64,000 nucleotides of DNA, from the NCBI RefSeq assembly GCF_040546595.1, contig NZ_JBEPOB010000001.1, positions 3,101,001 to 3,165,000 of the forward strand, given 5' to 3'. Of the stretch, positions 36,772 through 46,342 are shown piece by piece (position 1 is the first letter of the stretch; every line of letters starts with the position of its first letter). The position numbers and the translations under genes are program-made. The DNA comes from Bosea sp. OAE506 (GTDB taxonomy: Bacteria > Pseudomonadota > Alphaproteobacteria > Rhizobiales > Beijerinckiaceae). The notes beneath the pieces were generated by a model. That model did no database searches, was not told where the DNA came from, and worked only from the letters and a program-made list of their open reading frames with translations.

Positions 36772-36802
36772 ATTTCATATTCCGCGCGAGATGGAGTGAA
36801 AT
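36772..36802. repeat. Inverted repeat ATTTCA-N19-TGAAAT after cysA
   Basis: ATTTCA (36772-36777) and TGAAAT (36797-36802) are inverted, with further partial symmetry (TTCC/GGAG) inside. It lies about 32 bases past the cysA stop and about 140 bases upstream of the DUF2849 start. It could be a second operator, or chance symmetry in an AT-rich leader. Confidence 0.3.
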
Positions 36803-36834
36803 GAACTCTGCGCTGCAGCCGGTCGTGCCGCGCT

Positions 36835-37881
36835 TCAGGCCCGCGCGAAGGCGTTCGCCTGGGTGATCTTGACCCGCACGCGCTCGCCGATCGCCGGCGC
36901 GACCTGGCTGGTGAGGTCGAGATCGAGCCGCTTCGCCAGCCCGGCCACGGCGATCTCGGCCCGCCGCAGCGCGCCGGTGCGGCGCACCTGCTCAACGACG
37001 CCGGGGATGGAAAGGGGCGCCTCGTCGACGATCTTGAGGTGATGAGGGCGCACATAAAGCGAGGCCGGCCCGCCCTGGTTCTGCGACAGCCCGCCCAGAA
37101 CCGGCCTGTCGTCGAGGAAGGCCTGGCTGCCGACGATGCGGACATCGAGGCGGTTCGCCTCGCCGAGGAACTCGCAGACGAAGGGCGAGGCCGGGTGGTC
37201 GTAGACGTCGTCGGGCGTACCGACCTGCTCGAGCCGCCCCTCGTGCAGAATTGCGACGCGATCGGCCAGTTCCAGCGCCTCCTCCTGGTCATGGGTGACA
37301 AAGAGGGTGGTGTGGCCGGTGCGGCCATGGAGTTCGCGCAGCCAGGCGCGCAGATCCTTGCGGATGCGGGCATCGAGCGCGCCGAAGGGCTCGTCCAGCA
37401 AAAGCACCTGCGGCTCGATGGCGAGCGCCCGGGCGAGCGCCACGCGCTGGCGCTGCCCGCCCGAGAGCTGGCTCGGATAGCGCCTCTCCAGCCCCGGCAG
37501 CTGCACGAGGTCGAGCAAATCCTTCACGCGGCGGGTGATCTCGGCATTGCTCGGGCGCTCGGCGCGTGGCCGCGAGCGCAGGCCAAAGGCGATGTTCTCG
37601 GCCACCGTCATGGTCTTGAACAGTGCGTAGTGCTGGAAGACGAAGCCAATCCGGCGGTCCCGCAGCGAGAGGTCACGCGTATCGGTCTCGCCGAAGAGGA
37701 CGCGGCCGCCATCGGCCTGTTCGAGCCCGGCGATCAGCCGCAGCAGCGTGGTCTTGCCGGAGCCGGAGGGGCCGAGCAGGGCGACGAGCTCCCCCGGCTG
37801 GATGTCGAGGGAGACATTTCGCAGGGCCTGGAACCCGAGAAAGCGCTTGTCGATGGCTTCGATGGTGACGGCGACGGTCAT
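36835..37881 (-). CDS. cysA: Sulfate/thiosulfate ABC transporter ATPase
   Basis: A 348-residue ATPase that powers sulfate uptake. Walker A is [16 protein letters not shown]-loop [13 protein letters not shown], signature [15 protein letters not shown], Walker [24 protein letters not shown] and H-loop VTHDQEEA. The C-terminal TOBE-like region ([11 protein letters not shown]) is present. It is the last gene of cysPTWA, 15 bases after cysW. Confidence 0.95.
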   Translation of the reverse strand: MTVAVTIEAIDKRFLGFQALRNVSLDIQPGELVALLGPSGSGKTTLLRLIAGLEQADGGRVLFGETDTRDLSLRDRRIGFVFQHYALFKTMTVAENIAFGLRSRPRAERPSNAEITRRVKDLLDLVQLPGLERRYPSQLSGGQRQRVALARALAIEPQVLLLDEPFGALDARIRKDLRAWLRELHGRTGHTTLFVTHDQEEALELADRVAILHEGRLEQVGTPDDVYDHPASPFVCEFLGEANRLDVRIVGSQAFLDDRPVLGGLSQNQGGPASLYVRPHHLKIVDEAPLSIPGVVEQVRRTGALRRAEIAVAGLAKRLDLDLTSQVAPAIGERVRVKITQANAFARA

Positions 37882-37896
37882 GGGCGTTGCTCGCGG

Positions 37897-38805
37897 TCAG
37901 TGCCGGCGCGCGGCGGCGATCGCATCGCCAAAGCGCCATTCCAGAATGGTCTTGAGGACGAGCGTGACCAGGGCCAGGCCCGCCAGCAGCGAGGCGACCG
38001 AAAAGGCGGCGGCGCTCATATACTCGTTGTAGAGAATCTCGACATGCAGCGGCATGGTGTTGGTCAGCCCGCGGATCTTGCCGGAGACCACCGCCACCGC
38101 GCCGAATTCGCCCATCGCCCGCGCGTTGCAGAGCAGCACGCCGTAAAGCAGGCTCCATTTCACGTTGGGCAGTGTGATCGAAAAGAAGACGCGCCAGGGC
38201 GAGGCGCCAAGCGTCAGCGCGGCCTCCTCGTCGGAGGAGCCCAGTGCCTGCATGTGCGGGATAAGTTCGCGTGCCACGAAGGGGAAGGTGACGAAAACGG
38301 TCGCCAGCACGAGCCCCGGCAAGGCGAAGATGATCTCGATGCCGTTCGCCTTCAGGAACGGGCCGAGATAGCCCTGCGCGCCGAAGAGCAGCACATAGAC
38401 CAGCCCCGAGATCACCGGCGAGACCGAGAAGGGCAGGTCGATCAGGCTGATCAGCAGGCTCTTGCCGCGGAACTCGAACTTCGCGATCGCCCAGGCCGCG
38501 GCGAGGCCGACGACGATGTTGAACGGCACGGCGATGGCGGCGACAAGCAGCGTGAGGCGGATCGCGGAGACCGCGTCGGGCTCGGAGATCGCCGCCCGCC
38601 AGGCCGCCCAGCCCCGCGCGCCGGCCTCGACGAAGACGGTCAACAGCGGCAGCAGCAGGAAGAGCAGCAGGAAGGCGAGCGACACGCCGATCAGCAGCGA
38701 CTGCACCCAGGGGCTCTCGCCGCCGATGCGCTGCCGGTTCTGCGCGGGAGCGGGTGTGGGGGATGAGGGGGCGAGGGCCGCCCGTGGCAGGGTCGCGTCA
38801 AACAT
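37897..38805 (-). CDS. cysW: Sulfate ABC transporter permease CysW
   Basis: A 302-residue permease with about six helices after a proline-rich cytoplasmic N-terminus. EEAALTLGASPWRVFFSITLPNVKWSLLYG is the EAA loop that contacts CysA, and RAMGEFGAVAVVSGKIRGLTNTMPL is a CysW-specific stretch. It overlaps cysT by eight bases. With CysT it forms the membrane channel for sulfate and thiosulfate. Confidence 0.94.
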   Translation of the reverse strand: MFDATLPRAALAPSSPTPAPAQNRQRIGGESPWVQSLLIGVSLAFLLLFLLLPLLTVFVEAGARGWAAWRAAISEPDAVSAIRLTLLVAAIAVPFNIVVGLAAAWAIAKFEFRGKSLLISLIDLPFSVSPVISGLVYVLLFGAQGYLGPFLKANGIEIIFALPGLVLATVFVTFPFVARELIPHMQALGSSDEEAALTLGASPWRVFFSITLPNVKWSLLYGVLLCNARAMGEFGAVAVVSGKIRGLTNTMPLHVEILYNEYMSAAAFSVASLLAGLALVTLVLKTILEWRFGDAIAAARRH

Positions 38806-39649
38806 CGCCGAGGATCCGCCGGGTCCGCGCCTGCACCAGATTGACCAGCAGGATCAGCGCGAAGGAGAGAAGCAGCATCAGTGTCGCGATAACGGCGGCA
38901 CCCGCATAGTCGAACTGCTCGAGCTTGATCACGATCAGCAGCGGCGCGATCTCGGAGACCATCGGGACGTTGCCGGCGATGAAGATCACCGAGCCGTATT
39001 CGCCAACCGCCCGGGCGAAGGCGAGGACGAAGCCCGTCAGCAGGGCCGGCAGGACCGGCGGCAGCACCACCCGCAGGATCGTCCTCAACCGGCTGGCGCC
39101 GAGCAGGGCCGCCGCCTCCTCGATGTCGCCCTGGCTTTCCTCCAGCACCGGCTGGACCGTGCGCACCACGAAGGGTAGGCCGATGAAGATCAGGGCGACC
39201 ATCACGCCGAGTGGGGTATAGGCGATCCTGATGTCGTAGGGCGCCAGCAGCGCGCCGACCCAGCCATTGGGCGCGTAGATCGCGGCGAGCGCGATGCCGG
39301 CCACGGCGGTCGGAAGGGCGAAGGGCAGATCGACCGCCGCATCGATCAGCCGGCGGCCGGGAAAATCGTAGCGCACCAGCACCCAGGCCAGGATCAGGCC
39401 GAAAAAGGCGTTGATGGAGGCTGCGAAGAGTGCGCCGAGGAAGGAGAGCCGCAGTGCCGCCAGCGTCCGCGGCGAGGTTGCGATCGCCCAGATCTCGGCG
39501 GGTCCCGCACTCGCTGCCTTCACGAACAGGGCAGCGAGCGGGATCAGGACGATCAGCGACAGACTGGCGAGGGTGATGCCGAGCGAGATGCCAAGCCCCG
39601 GCAGGACGCTCGGCTTATACCAGCCCGATGCGGCAACACCCCGCGCCAT
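38798..39649 (-). CDS. cysT: Sulfate ABC transporter permease CysT
   Basis: A 283-residue permease with about six helices, partner of CysW. The EAA loop is IEEAAALLGASRLRTILRVVLPPVLPALLTGF. FARAVGEYGSVIFIAGNVPMVSEIAPLLI is the conserved CysT/CysW C-terminal region. It starts three bases after the stop of the binding-protein gene, so the four genes are read as one operon. Confidence 0.94.
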   Translation of the reverse strand: MARGVAASGWYKPSVLPGLGISLGITLASLSLIVLIPLAALFVKAASAGPAEIWAIATSPRTLAALRLSFLGALFAASINAFFGLILAWVLVRYDFPGRRLIDAAVDLPFALPTAVAGIALAAIYAPNGWVGALLAPYDIRIAYTPLGVMVALIFIGLPFVVRTVQPVLEESQGDIEEAAALLGASRLRTILRVVLPPVLPALLTGFVLAFARAVGEYGSVIFIAGNVPMVSEIAPLLIVIKLEQFDYAGAAVIATLMLLLSFALILLVNLVQARTRRILGDV

Positions 39650-39652
39650 CGC

Positions 39653-40693
39653 TCAGCGCGCCGGCTTGTAGAGCTGGTCGAAGGTGCCGCCATCGCCGAA
39701 ATGGGTGGGCTGCGCCTTGGCCCAGCCGCCAAAGACGGCGTCGATGGTGACGAGGTCGACCTTCGGGAAGTTCGCGATGTCCTTCGGATCGGCGGCCTCG
39801 GGATTGCGCGGGCGGTAGAAGTTCTTGGCTATGATCGCCTGGGCCTTCGGCGTGTAGAGGAAGTCGAGATAGGCCTGCGCCTCGGCCCGCGTGCCCTTGG
39901 CGTCGACATTGGCGTCCACGACCGCCACGGGCGGCTCGGCCAGGATCGACAGGCTGGGCACGACGATGTCGAACTTGTCCGCGCCGAATTCCTTCAGCGC
40001 CAGAAAGGCCTCGTTCTCCCAGGAGAGGAAGACGTCGCCGATGCCGCGCTGGGTGAAGGTCGTGGTGGCGCCGCGCGCGCCGGTGTCGAGCACCGGGACA
40101 TTGGCGAGAAGCTTGCCGATATACTCGCGGACCTTCGCCTCGTCCTTGTTGAAGGCCTTCTCGGCATAGGCCCAGGCGGCGAGGTAGTTCCAGCGCGCCC
40201 CGCCGGATGTCTTTGGGTTAGGGGTGATGACCTGGACGCCCGGCTTCACCAGATCGGGCCAGTCCCTGACGCCCTTTGGATTGCCCTTGCGGACGAGGAA
40301 CACGATCGTCGAGGTGTAGGGCGAGGAATTCTGCGGCAGCCGCGACTGCCAGTTCTCCGGCAGTTTCTTCGAGCGCTGCGCCACCGCGTCGATGTCGCCT
40401 GCCAGCGCCAGCGTCAGCACGTCGGCGTTGAGGCCGTCGATTACGGTGCGGGCCTGCGCGCCCGAGCCGCCATGCGACTGGCGGATCGTGCTGATCTTCT
40501 TCGCATTCCTCGCGTTCCACTCCGCGATGAAGGCGGCGTTGATTTCGCGATAGAGTTCACGGGTCGGGTCGTAGGAGACGTTCAGAAGCTCGGTCTGGGC
40601 GCGCGCTCCGGCGACAACCCCAAAGCACAGCGAGAAGGCTCCCAGGGCCAGTCCCGCATGAAGCAGACGGCGGAAGGTCGGACTCGTCATCAT
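39653..40693 (-). CDS. cysP: Sulfate ABC transporter substrate-binding protein
   Basis: A ~346-residue periplasmic sulfate/thiosulfate-binding protein. The signal peptide is [27 protein letters not shown]. The mature chain begins [20 protein letters not shown] and contains [26 protein letters not shown], the anion-binding Sbp/CysP pattern. ATG 40693 or 40690 follows a GGAGAG site; longer frames to 40789 are unlikely. It is the first gene of cysPTWA. The GTTCT-N6-AGAAC palindrome lies 34-49 bases upstream. Confidence 0.93.
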   Translation of the reverse strand: MMTSPTFRRLLHAGLALGAFSLCFGVVAGARAQTELLNVSYDPTRELYREINAAFIAEWNARNAKKISTIRQSHGGSGAQARTVIDGLNADVLTLALAGDIDAVAQRSKKLPENWQSRLPQNSSPYTSTIVFLVRKGNPKGVRDWPDLVKPGVQVITPNPKTSGGARWNYLAAWAYAEKAFNKDEAKVREYIGKLLANVPVLDTGARGATTTFTQRGIGDVFLSWENEAFLALKEFGADKFDIVVPSLSILAEPPVAVVDANVDAKGTRAEAQAYLDFLYTPKAQAIIAKNFYRPRNPEAADPKDIANFPKVDLVTIDAVFGGWAKAQPTHFGDGGTFDQLYKPAR

Positions 40694-40726
40694 GCTCTCC
40701 GTCATTGCTCGACAGCCCCGGAGGGC

Positions 40727-40742
40727 GTTCTTTTTACAGAAC
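40727..40742. promoter_or_regulatory. Palindromic operator GTTCT-N6-AGAAC upstream of cysP
   Basis: GTTCTTTTTACAGAAC has the same arms and six-base spacer as the site before DUF2849-cysI. It lies 34 bases upstream of the cysP start, inside or just beside the core promoter. Binding there would most simply repress, unless the transcript starts downstream. Confidence 0.65.
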
Positions 40743-40841
40743 AAAGCGTATGCTGACAGCGGTCTTGCAACAACAGTTTCGGGCAGCACTGTGTTTTAAA
40801 GTTGGTCGCTCTGGGAGAAGGACCTTGCTGCGGCGCCGGGG

Positions 40842-42497
40842 TCAGATCCCGTCGCCGAGAAGATTCTCCTCGGGCCCGCTGCGCTTCGCCAGCCTGCGCC
40901 GCCAGACCCGCCCGCCGAGGCTGCGGCCCGCGATGACCGCAAGCGGCCGCAGAACGAGGTCGGCGCCCGCGACCAGCGCGGCCGCCGCGATGCTTCTGGT
41001 CCAGGCGAGGACGAGGCCGGCGAGCAGGACGGTCCCGGCGAGATGTCCCGCGAGCAGGCCGGCGCGCTCGCTGCGGCGAAGGGTACCCGGCTCGCCCGCC
41101 CAGGCGGCGAGGCGGGCTCGGAGTTTTGCCCGCGCCCCGCGCGTGTTCGCGGTCTTGCCGGCGGCTTGCACCTCCCGACTCTCGCCGACGAAGCCGAAGG
41201 CCACCGTCTCGCGGCTGATGGGGTCGATCAGGATAAAGCCGCCAAGCACGAGGCTCTCCGCATAGGGCAGGGTCCCGATCGGCTGGTCGAGATCGAGCGT
41301 CACTGTGCCGATGTCGTTCATCGCCAGGGTGGCGGCCGGGACCTCGGCATAGCTCGCGACATCGATGCGGTGGTGCAGTCGGTCGATCACGGCGCCGCAT
41401 TGCGTGCTGGCGAGCTTGAGCTGGTAGCGCCGCCCGGGCGCCATTGGCGTCTCGGCGGTCCAGAGCAGCCGCGCCGCAAGGGTTTGCGAAAGCGGGGGCG
41501 GATCGTTGCTGTGGACGATCAGGTCGCCGCGCGAGACATCGACCTCGTCGGCGAGTGTCACCGTCAGCGCCTGCCCCGCCTGCGCATGGCGGGCCTCGCC
41601 GGCCGGCGTCAGGATCCGCGCGACGGTGGTTTGCCGTCCGGAGGGGAGGATCGTGACGTCATCGCCGGCCGTCAGTTCGCCATGGGCGAGGTTGCCGGAA
41701 TAGCCGCGGAACTCGGAATCCGGGCGGTTGACCCATTGCACGGGCAAAACCGCACCGCGATGCTCCCGGGCCGGCGCCTCGACGGCTACGTTTTCGAGAT
41801 GCGCGAGCAGCGGCGGTCCGTCATACCAGCCGAGGGCTGGCGAGGGCGCGGCGACATTGTCCCCATCGCGGGCCGACAGCGGGATGACAGTGATGTCGGC
41901 AAAACCGAGCCCGGCCGCCATCGTTCGGTAGTCGGCGGCGATGCGCTCGAAGACGGTGCGGTCATAGCCGACCAGATCCATCTTGTTCACGGCCACCACG
42001 ACGTGGCGGACGCCGACCAGCGAGACGATGAAGGAATGGCGCCGTGTCTGCGGCAGCAGGCCGAGCCTGGCATCGACGAGAATGATGGCGAGATCGGCCG
42101 TGGAGGCACCGGTGGCCATGTTGCGGGTGTACTGCTCGTGGCCCGGCGTGTCGGCAACGATGAAGGACCGGCGCGGTGTCGCGAAATAGCGATAGGCGAC
42201 GTCGATCGTGATGCCCTGTTCGCGCTCGGCCGAGAGCCCGTCGACCAGCAGGGCGAGATCGAGCGAGGCGCCCTGCGTGCCGAACTTGCGGGAATCGCGC
42301 TGCAGCGCGCCGAGTTGGTCCTCGAAGACGGCGCCGGTCTCGAACAGAATGCGCCCGATCAGGGTCGACTTTCCGTCGTCGACCGAGCCGCAGGTGATGA
42401 AGCGCAGGAGCGAACGCGGCTGCAGGCTGTCGTCATTGGCCGGACCGTCGCCCGGCGGCGTCTCGCACAGGCCGCGCCGGGCCGTGAGGGCGCTCAT
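40842..42497 (-). CDS. cysN: Sulfate adenylyltransferase GTPase subunit with C-terminal membrane extension
   Basis: A 551-residue GTPase subunit of ATP sulfurylase; GTP hydrolysis drives APS formation by CysD. GTPase motifs are TCGSVDDGKSTLIGRIL, VADTPGHEQYTRNMATGAS and VAVNKMDLVGYD. EF-Tu-like domains 2 and 3 run to about residue 437. The remaining ~114 residues are not APS kinase but a basic linker plus two hydrophobic helices (AGLLAGHLAGTVLLAGLVLAW; IAAAALVAGADLVLRPLAVIAG) ending RVWRRRL, resembling DUF2061. The start joins the cysD stop as TGATG. Confidence 0.9.
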   Translation of the reverse strand: MSALTARRGLCETPPGDGPANDDSLQPRSLLRFITCGSVDDGKSTLIGRILFETGAVFEDQLGALQRDSRKFGTQGASLDLALLVDGLSAEREQGITIDVAYRYFATPRRSFIVADTPGHEQYTRNMATGASTADLAIILVDARLGLLPQTRRHSFIVSLVGVRHVVVAVNKMDLVGYDRTVFERIAADYRTMAAGLGFADITVIPLSARDGDNVAAPSPALGWYDGPPLLAHLENVAVEAPAREHRGAVLPVQWVNRPDSEFRGYSGNLAHGELTAGDDVTILPSGRQTTVARILTPAGEARHAQAGQALTVTLADEVDVSRGDLIVHSNDPPPLSQTLAARLLWTAETPMAPGRRYQLKLASTQCGAVIDRLHHRIDVASYAEVPAATLAMNDIGTVTLDLDQPIGTLPYAESLVLGGFILIDPISRETVAFGFVGESREVQAAGKTANTRGARAKLRARLAAWAGEPGTLRRSERAGLLAGHLAGTVLLAGLVLAWTRSIAAAALVAGADLVLRPLAVIAGRSLGGRVWRRRLAKRSGPEENLLGDGI

Positions 42498-43399
42498 CAG
42501 AAGTACCCTTCCTGCTTCTTCTGCTCCATCGAGCCGCTGCCGTCATGGTCGATGATCCGGCCCTGGCGCTCGGAGCTCTGCGACGTCCGCATCTCGGCGA
42601 TGATGTCGGTCAGGGTGGTGGCGTCGCTCTCGATCGCGCCCGTCAGCGGGTAGCAGCCCAGGGTGCGGAAGCGCGCCATGCGGGTCTCGACGCTTTCTCC
42701 GGGCAGCAGCGGGAGGCGCTCGTCGTCGCGCATGATCCAGGCGTCGCCTCGGCGCAGAACGGGGCGCGGGGCGGCGAAATAGAGCGGGACGACCGGGATG
42801 GCTTCCAGTGCGACGTAGTCCCAGACGTCGCTCTCGGTCCAGTTCGACAGCGGAAACACGCGGAAGCTCTCGCCGGGCTTCTTGGCGGTGTTGAACAGCG
42901 ACCAGGGCTCCGGGCGCTGGTTCTTCGGGTCCCAGCGGTGGCCGGGACTGCGCAGCGAGAAGACCCTCTCCTTGGCGCGGGTCTTCTCCTCGTCGCGGCG
43001 AGCGCCACCGAAGGCGGCATCGAAGCCGTGCCTGTCGAGGGCCTGCTTCAGCGCTTGCGTCTTCATCACGTCGGTGTGGATGCGGGAGCCCGAGCTGATC
43101 GGGTCGATGCCCGCCTTCAGCCCGTCCTCGTTGACATGGACGATCAGTTCGAGCCCGAGCCTGCGCGCGGTTTCGTCGCGAAAGGTGATCATCTCGCGGA
43201 ACTTCCAGGTCGTATCGACATGGAGCAGCGGGAAGGGCGGCTTGCCGGGATGGAAGGCCTTCATCGCCAGATGCAGCAGGACGGCGGAATCCTTGCCGAT
43301 CGAATAGAGCAGCACCGGGTTCTCGCAGGTCGCCACGACCTCGCGCAGGATGAAGATGGCCTCCGCCTCGAGCTTCTGGAGATGGCTGAGCGCGTTCAC
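42497..43399 (-). CDS. cysD: Sulfate adenylyltransferase catalytic subunit
   Basis: A 300-residue PP-loop ATP sulfurylase subunit that makes adenosine 5'-phosphosulfate (APS) from sulfate and [25 protein letters not shown] is the modified P-loop, with [21 protein letters not shown] and [15 protein letters not shown] further on. GTG 43399 overlaps the cysH stop (GTGA), and the sequence [18 protein letters not shown] matches family N-termini. It is the middle gene of cysHDN. Confidence 0.95.
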   Translation of the reverse strand: MNALSHLQKLEAEAIFILREVVATCENPVLLYSIGKDSAVLLHLAMKAFHPGKPPFPLLHVDTTWKFREMITFRDETARRLGLELIVHVNEDGLKAGIDPISSGSRIHTDVMKTQALKQALDRHGFDAAFGGARRDEEKTRAKERVFSLRSPGHRWDPKNQRPEPWSLFNTAKKPGESFRVFPLSNWTESDVWDYVALEAIPVVPLYFAAPRPVLRRGDAWIMRDDERLPLLPGESVETRMARFRTLGCYPLTGAIESDATTLTDIIAEMRTSQSSERQGRIIDHDGSGSMEQKKQEGYF

Positions 43400-44166
43400 G
43401 AGCGAGCCTCCGCGGTGGCGGCGCGCACCAGCCGGCCGTCGGCGCCGACATGCAGCCCGCACTCCTTCGCCGCATCCTGCTCCCACCACCAGCGGCCGGC
43501 CCGCTCCGGCTCGCCCGGCGCGATCGCCCGCGTACAGGGCGCGCAGCCGATCGAGACGAAGCCGCGGGCATGCAGCGGGTTCAGCGGCACGCCGAGCGCC
43601 TGCGCCGCCGCCAGCACCTCCTCGCGGCCAAAGTCGTGCAGCGGGTTGATCTTGGTCAGGCCGCGTTGCGGATCGGGCTCGAACAGCGCGACCGCGGCGC
43701 GTGCCTGCGACTGGTCGGCCCGCAGCCCGGTGATCCAGCCGGAAGCGCCGGCCAGCGCCCGGTCGAGCGGCACGAGCTTGCGCAACTGGCAGCAGCGCTT
43801 GCGGGCCTCGGGCGAAGCCCGGAATCCGTTGATGCCCTGTTCGGCGACCAGTTCCTCGACCGCTTGCGCATCGGGCAGGAAGGCCTGGATGACGATCCCG
43901 TAACGCCGCTCGGTCTCGGCCCAGAGTTCGTGGACCTCAGGAAACAGGCGCCCCGTCTCCAGCGTGGCGAAGGCGACCTCGTGGGCCAGCCCTGCCTCGA
44001 CGATGAGATGCGTCAGAAGCTGGTCCTCGAGACCGAAGCTGGTCGTGAAGACGAGCCGTCCGGCGATCTCCGCCCGGGCCCTCGCCAGACGGGACAGGAC
44101 GCGCTGCGCCTCGTTCCCGGGCGCAGGGCCGGCGGCTGGGTGAGACGAGGGGGCCGGCTGGGCCAT
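43396..44166 (-). CDS. cysH: Adenosine 5'-phosphosulfate reductase (CysH)
   Basis: A ~256-residue assimilatory reductase giving sulfite. [17 protein letters not shown] and [27 protein letters not shown] supply the CC...CxxC ligands of a 4Fe-4S cluster. That cluster marks the APS (not PAPS) reductase type and agrees with the absence of an APS kinase here. [16 protein letters not shown] is the PP-loop region. ATG 44166 is chosen; the frame is open to 44388 but the extra part is low-complexity. It is the first gene of cysHDN. Confidence 0.93.
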   Translation of the reverse strand: MAQPAPSSHPAAGPAPGNEAQRVLSRLARARAEIAGRLVFTTSFGLEDQLLTHLIVEAGLAHEVAFATLETGRLFPEVHELWAETERRYGIVIQAFLPDAQAVEELVAEQGINGFRASPEARKRCCQLRKLVPLDRALAGASGWITGLRADQSQARAAVALFEPDPQRGLTKINPLHDFGREEVLAAAQALGVPLNPLHARGFVSIGCAPCTRAIAPGEPERAGRWWWEQDAAKECGLHVGADGRLVRAATAEARS

Positions 44167-44754
44167 GCGACTGATCCGCCGGCCAAACCGGCGCCCTGGA
44201 GTGGCTGGGACTGCGGGATGGGAAGGGCGCGTCTGCGTAGCCCAGTTCTCAGGAAAAACGGCGGATTTTTGGCCCTGAATGGCTGCCTTCTTCTCCTGAA
44301 TCCCCGTCTTTGGGTCAATGAAACCGCTTTTCGAACTTTGCTGGCTTTGGGGAACATCTCTCTCCGGGACGCGCCATCGGCAGGCCATCCCGGTCGATCA
44401 CCCTCAGGCGAGCCAGCCGAGCCTGCGGTCGAGCCCAGAACGCCATCAGGCGGCCCGCGAAGCGCCCCGACGTGCGTCGAGCTTGCCGGCCCGATCTCGC
44501 CCGCCGCGAGCGCGGCAGCGAAGTCAGCGATGGCGCAGCCGGAGATGAACAGGGCAATCGGGTCAGCCGTGCGTCGCGGATCGGCGGCGCAATCCCGGAA
44601 GCTGTCGAGCCCCGTCTGACGAACTCGTGTGCGGGCTGTCCCCGGAACCGAATGAACCAGCCGCCGCTTCGGCCGTTCTCCCTCGCAACGCGGCAGGCCC
44701 GGACGGGGCACTGCTGCTGCTTGCCGAGAAACCCGGCCGAGATTGGAGACTGAT
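44167..44754. other. 588-base divergent gap between cysH and the aldehyde oxidase genes
   Basis: This gap should carry the cysH and paoA promoters. Bases 44200-44340 are AT-richer and include the degenerate sulfur palindrome. On the minus strand about 44390-44620 reads as protein-like sequence (DSFRDCAADPRRTADPIALFISGC) with good codon use but no start codon or ribosome site. It may be a gene remnant. I see no intact gene. Confidence 0.4.
44245..44260. promoter_or_regulatory. Degenerate copy of the sulfur palindrome upstream of cysH
   Basis: On the minus strand CGTTTTTCCTGAGAAC keeps the right arm AGAAC and most of the left arm (GTTTT for GTTCT), but with a five-base spacer. It lies about 79 bases upstream of cysH, the third sulfur-assimilation unit. 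On its own it would not be called. Confidence 0.3.
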
Positions 44755-45391
44755 ATGCCAACGCCCGGAGACCTGAGTTTGAACAGGCGCGACCTTATGG
44801 TGGTGGCCGGTGCCTGCGCTGCCATGCCGACCGTGTCGGGACCGGCGCGGGCCCAACCTGCGCCCCGGGGAGAGCCGGTGACGGCGTCCGTGTCCCTTCG
44901 CGTGAACGGCGAGAGCCGGTCGCTCGCCATCGACACGCGCACCACGCTGCTCGACCTGCTGCGGGAACAGCTCAAGCTGACCGGCACCAAAGAAGGGCTG
45001 CGACCATGGCCAGTGCGGTGCCTGCACGGTGATCGTCGACGGGCAGCGGATCAATTCCTGCCTGACCCTGGCGATCATGAACCAGGGGGCCGAGGTCACC
45101 ACGATCGAGGGGCTCGGCGGTGCCGACGCGCTGCATCCGATGCAGGCCGCCTTCATCAAGCATGACGGCTTCCAGTGCGGCTATTGCACGCCCGGGCAGA
45201 TCTGCTCCAGCGTTGCCGTGCTCGACGAGATCAAGGCCGGGATGCCGAGCCATGTCACCGCCGACCTGAATGCGGCCGCTGCGGTGACGGATGCCGAAAT
45301 TCGCGAGCGCATGAGCGGCAACATCTGCCGCTGCGGCGCCTATTCCAACATCATCGAGGCCATGACCGAAGTGGCGGGGAGGCGGGCATGA
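44755..45391 (+). pseudogene. paoA: Aldehyde oxidase 2Fe-2S subunit (PaoA-like), frameshifted
   Basis: ATG 44755, with GGAG upstream, starts a Tat signal (NRRDLMVVAGACAAMPTVSG). SVSLRVNGESRSLAIDTRTTLLDLL and LKLTGTKEG follow, and then the frame breaks. Removing one base in the GGG at 44995-44997 restores GTKEGCDHGQCGACT, the first cluster motif. The second frame continues with [20 protein letters not shown] and [13 protein letters not shown], giving all eight cluster cysteines. As written the protein would end early. A sequencing error is the simplest explanation. The repaired subunit (~211 residues) would be exported by Tat with the other two. Confidence 0.85.
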
Positions 45392-46338
45392 GGGCCTTCA
45401 GTTACGAAAAGGCGACGTCGCCGGCCGAGGCTGCGACCGCAGCCGCCCGGAACCCCGACGCGCGCTTCATCGCCGGCGGCACCAATCTGCTCGATCTGAT
45501 GAAGCTTCAGATCGAGACGCCGGCCCATCTGATCGACGTCAACGGGCTCGGCCTCGACACCATCGAGCCGACACCGGAGGGCGGGCTGCGGATCGGCGCG
45601 ATGGTGCGCAACACCGCGCTGGCGGCCGATGAGCGGGTCAGGCGCGATTACGGCGTGCTGTCGCGGGCGTTGCTGGCCGGTGCCTCGGGCCAATTGCGCA
45701 ACCGCGCGACGACGGCCGGCAATCTGCTGCAGCGGACGCGCTGCCCCTATTTCTACGATACGGCCCAACCCTGCAACAAGCGCGAGCCCGGCAGCGGCTG
45801 CTCGGCGATTGGCGGGTTCACGCGCCAGCTCGGCATCGTCGGGACCAGCGAGGCCTGCATCGCGACGCATCCCTCCGACATGGCCGTCGCCATGCGGGTG
45901 CTCGACGCGCAGGTCGAGACGGTGAAGCCGGATCGCTCGACGCGCTTTGTTCCGGTCGCCGATCTGCATCGCCTGCCGGGCAACACGCCGCATGTCGAGA
46001 CGGTGCTGGAGCCGGGCGAACTGATCACCGCCGTCACCCTGCCGAAGCCCGTCGGCGGCGCGCAGATCTACCGGAAGGTGCGCGACAGGGCCTCCTATGC
46101 CTTCGCGCTGATCTCGGTCGCGGCCATCGTGCAACGCGACGGCACCGGACGGGTCGCGGTCGGCGGCGTTGCGCCCAAGCCCTGGTGCGTGGAGGCGGCG
46201 GAGACCGAACTGCCGCGTGGCGCGAAGGCAGCCACCGCGGCCCTGCTCGCCGACGCGAAGCCGACCCATGAGAATGCATTCAAGCTGCCGCTGGTCGAGC
46301 GCACGCTCGCCGCGGTGCTGACCCAGGCGAGGGGCTGA
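45388..46338 (+). CDS. paoB: Aldehyde oxidase FAD-binding subunit (PaoB-like)
   Basis: A 316-residue FAD subunit of the xanthine-dehydrogenase family. [18 protein letters not shown] and [25 protein letters not shown] are the FAD pyrophosphate-binding motifs. [21 protein letters not shown] holds the cysteines that in E. coli PaoB bind an extra 4Fe-4S cluster. It starts with an ATGA overlap on the paoA stop. It has no signal of its own and would be exported as a complex with PaoA. Confidence 0.93.
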   Translation: MRAFSYEKATSPAEAATAAARNPDARFIAGGTNLLDLMKLQIETPAHLIDVNGLGLDTIEPTPEGGLRIGAMVRNTALAADERVRRDYGVLSRALLAGASGQLRNRATTAGNLLQRTRCPYFYDTAQPCNKREPGSGCSAIGGFTRQLGIVGTSEACIATHPSDMAVAMRVLDAQVETVKPDRSTRFVPVADLHRLPGNTPHVETVLEPGELITAVTLPKPVGGAQIYRKVRDRASYAFALISVAAIVQRDGTGRVAVGGVAPKPWCVEAAETELPRGAKAATAALLADAKPTHENAFKLPLVERTLAAVLTQARG

Positions 46339-46342
46339 AGCC

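Noticed and set aside
44390..44620. Protein-like minus-strand stretch in the cysH-paoA gap
   Set aside because: No start codon, ribosome site or recognisable family. It is noted as a possible remnant but not called a gene.
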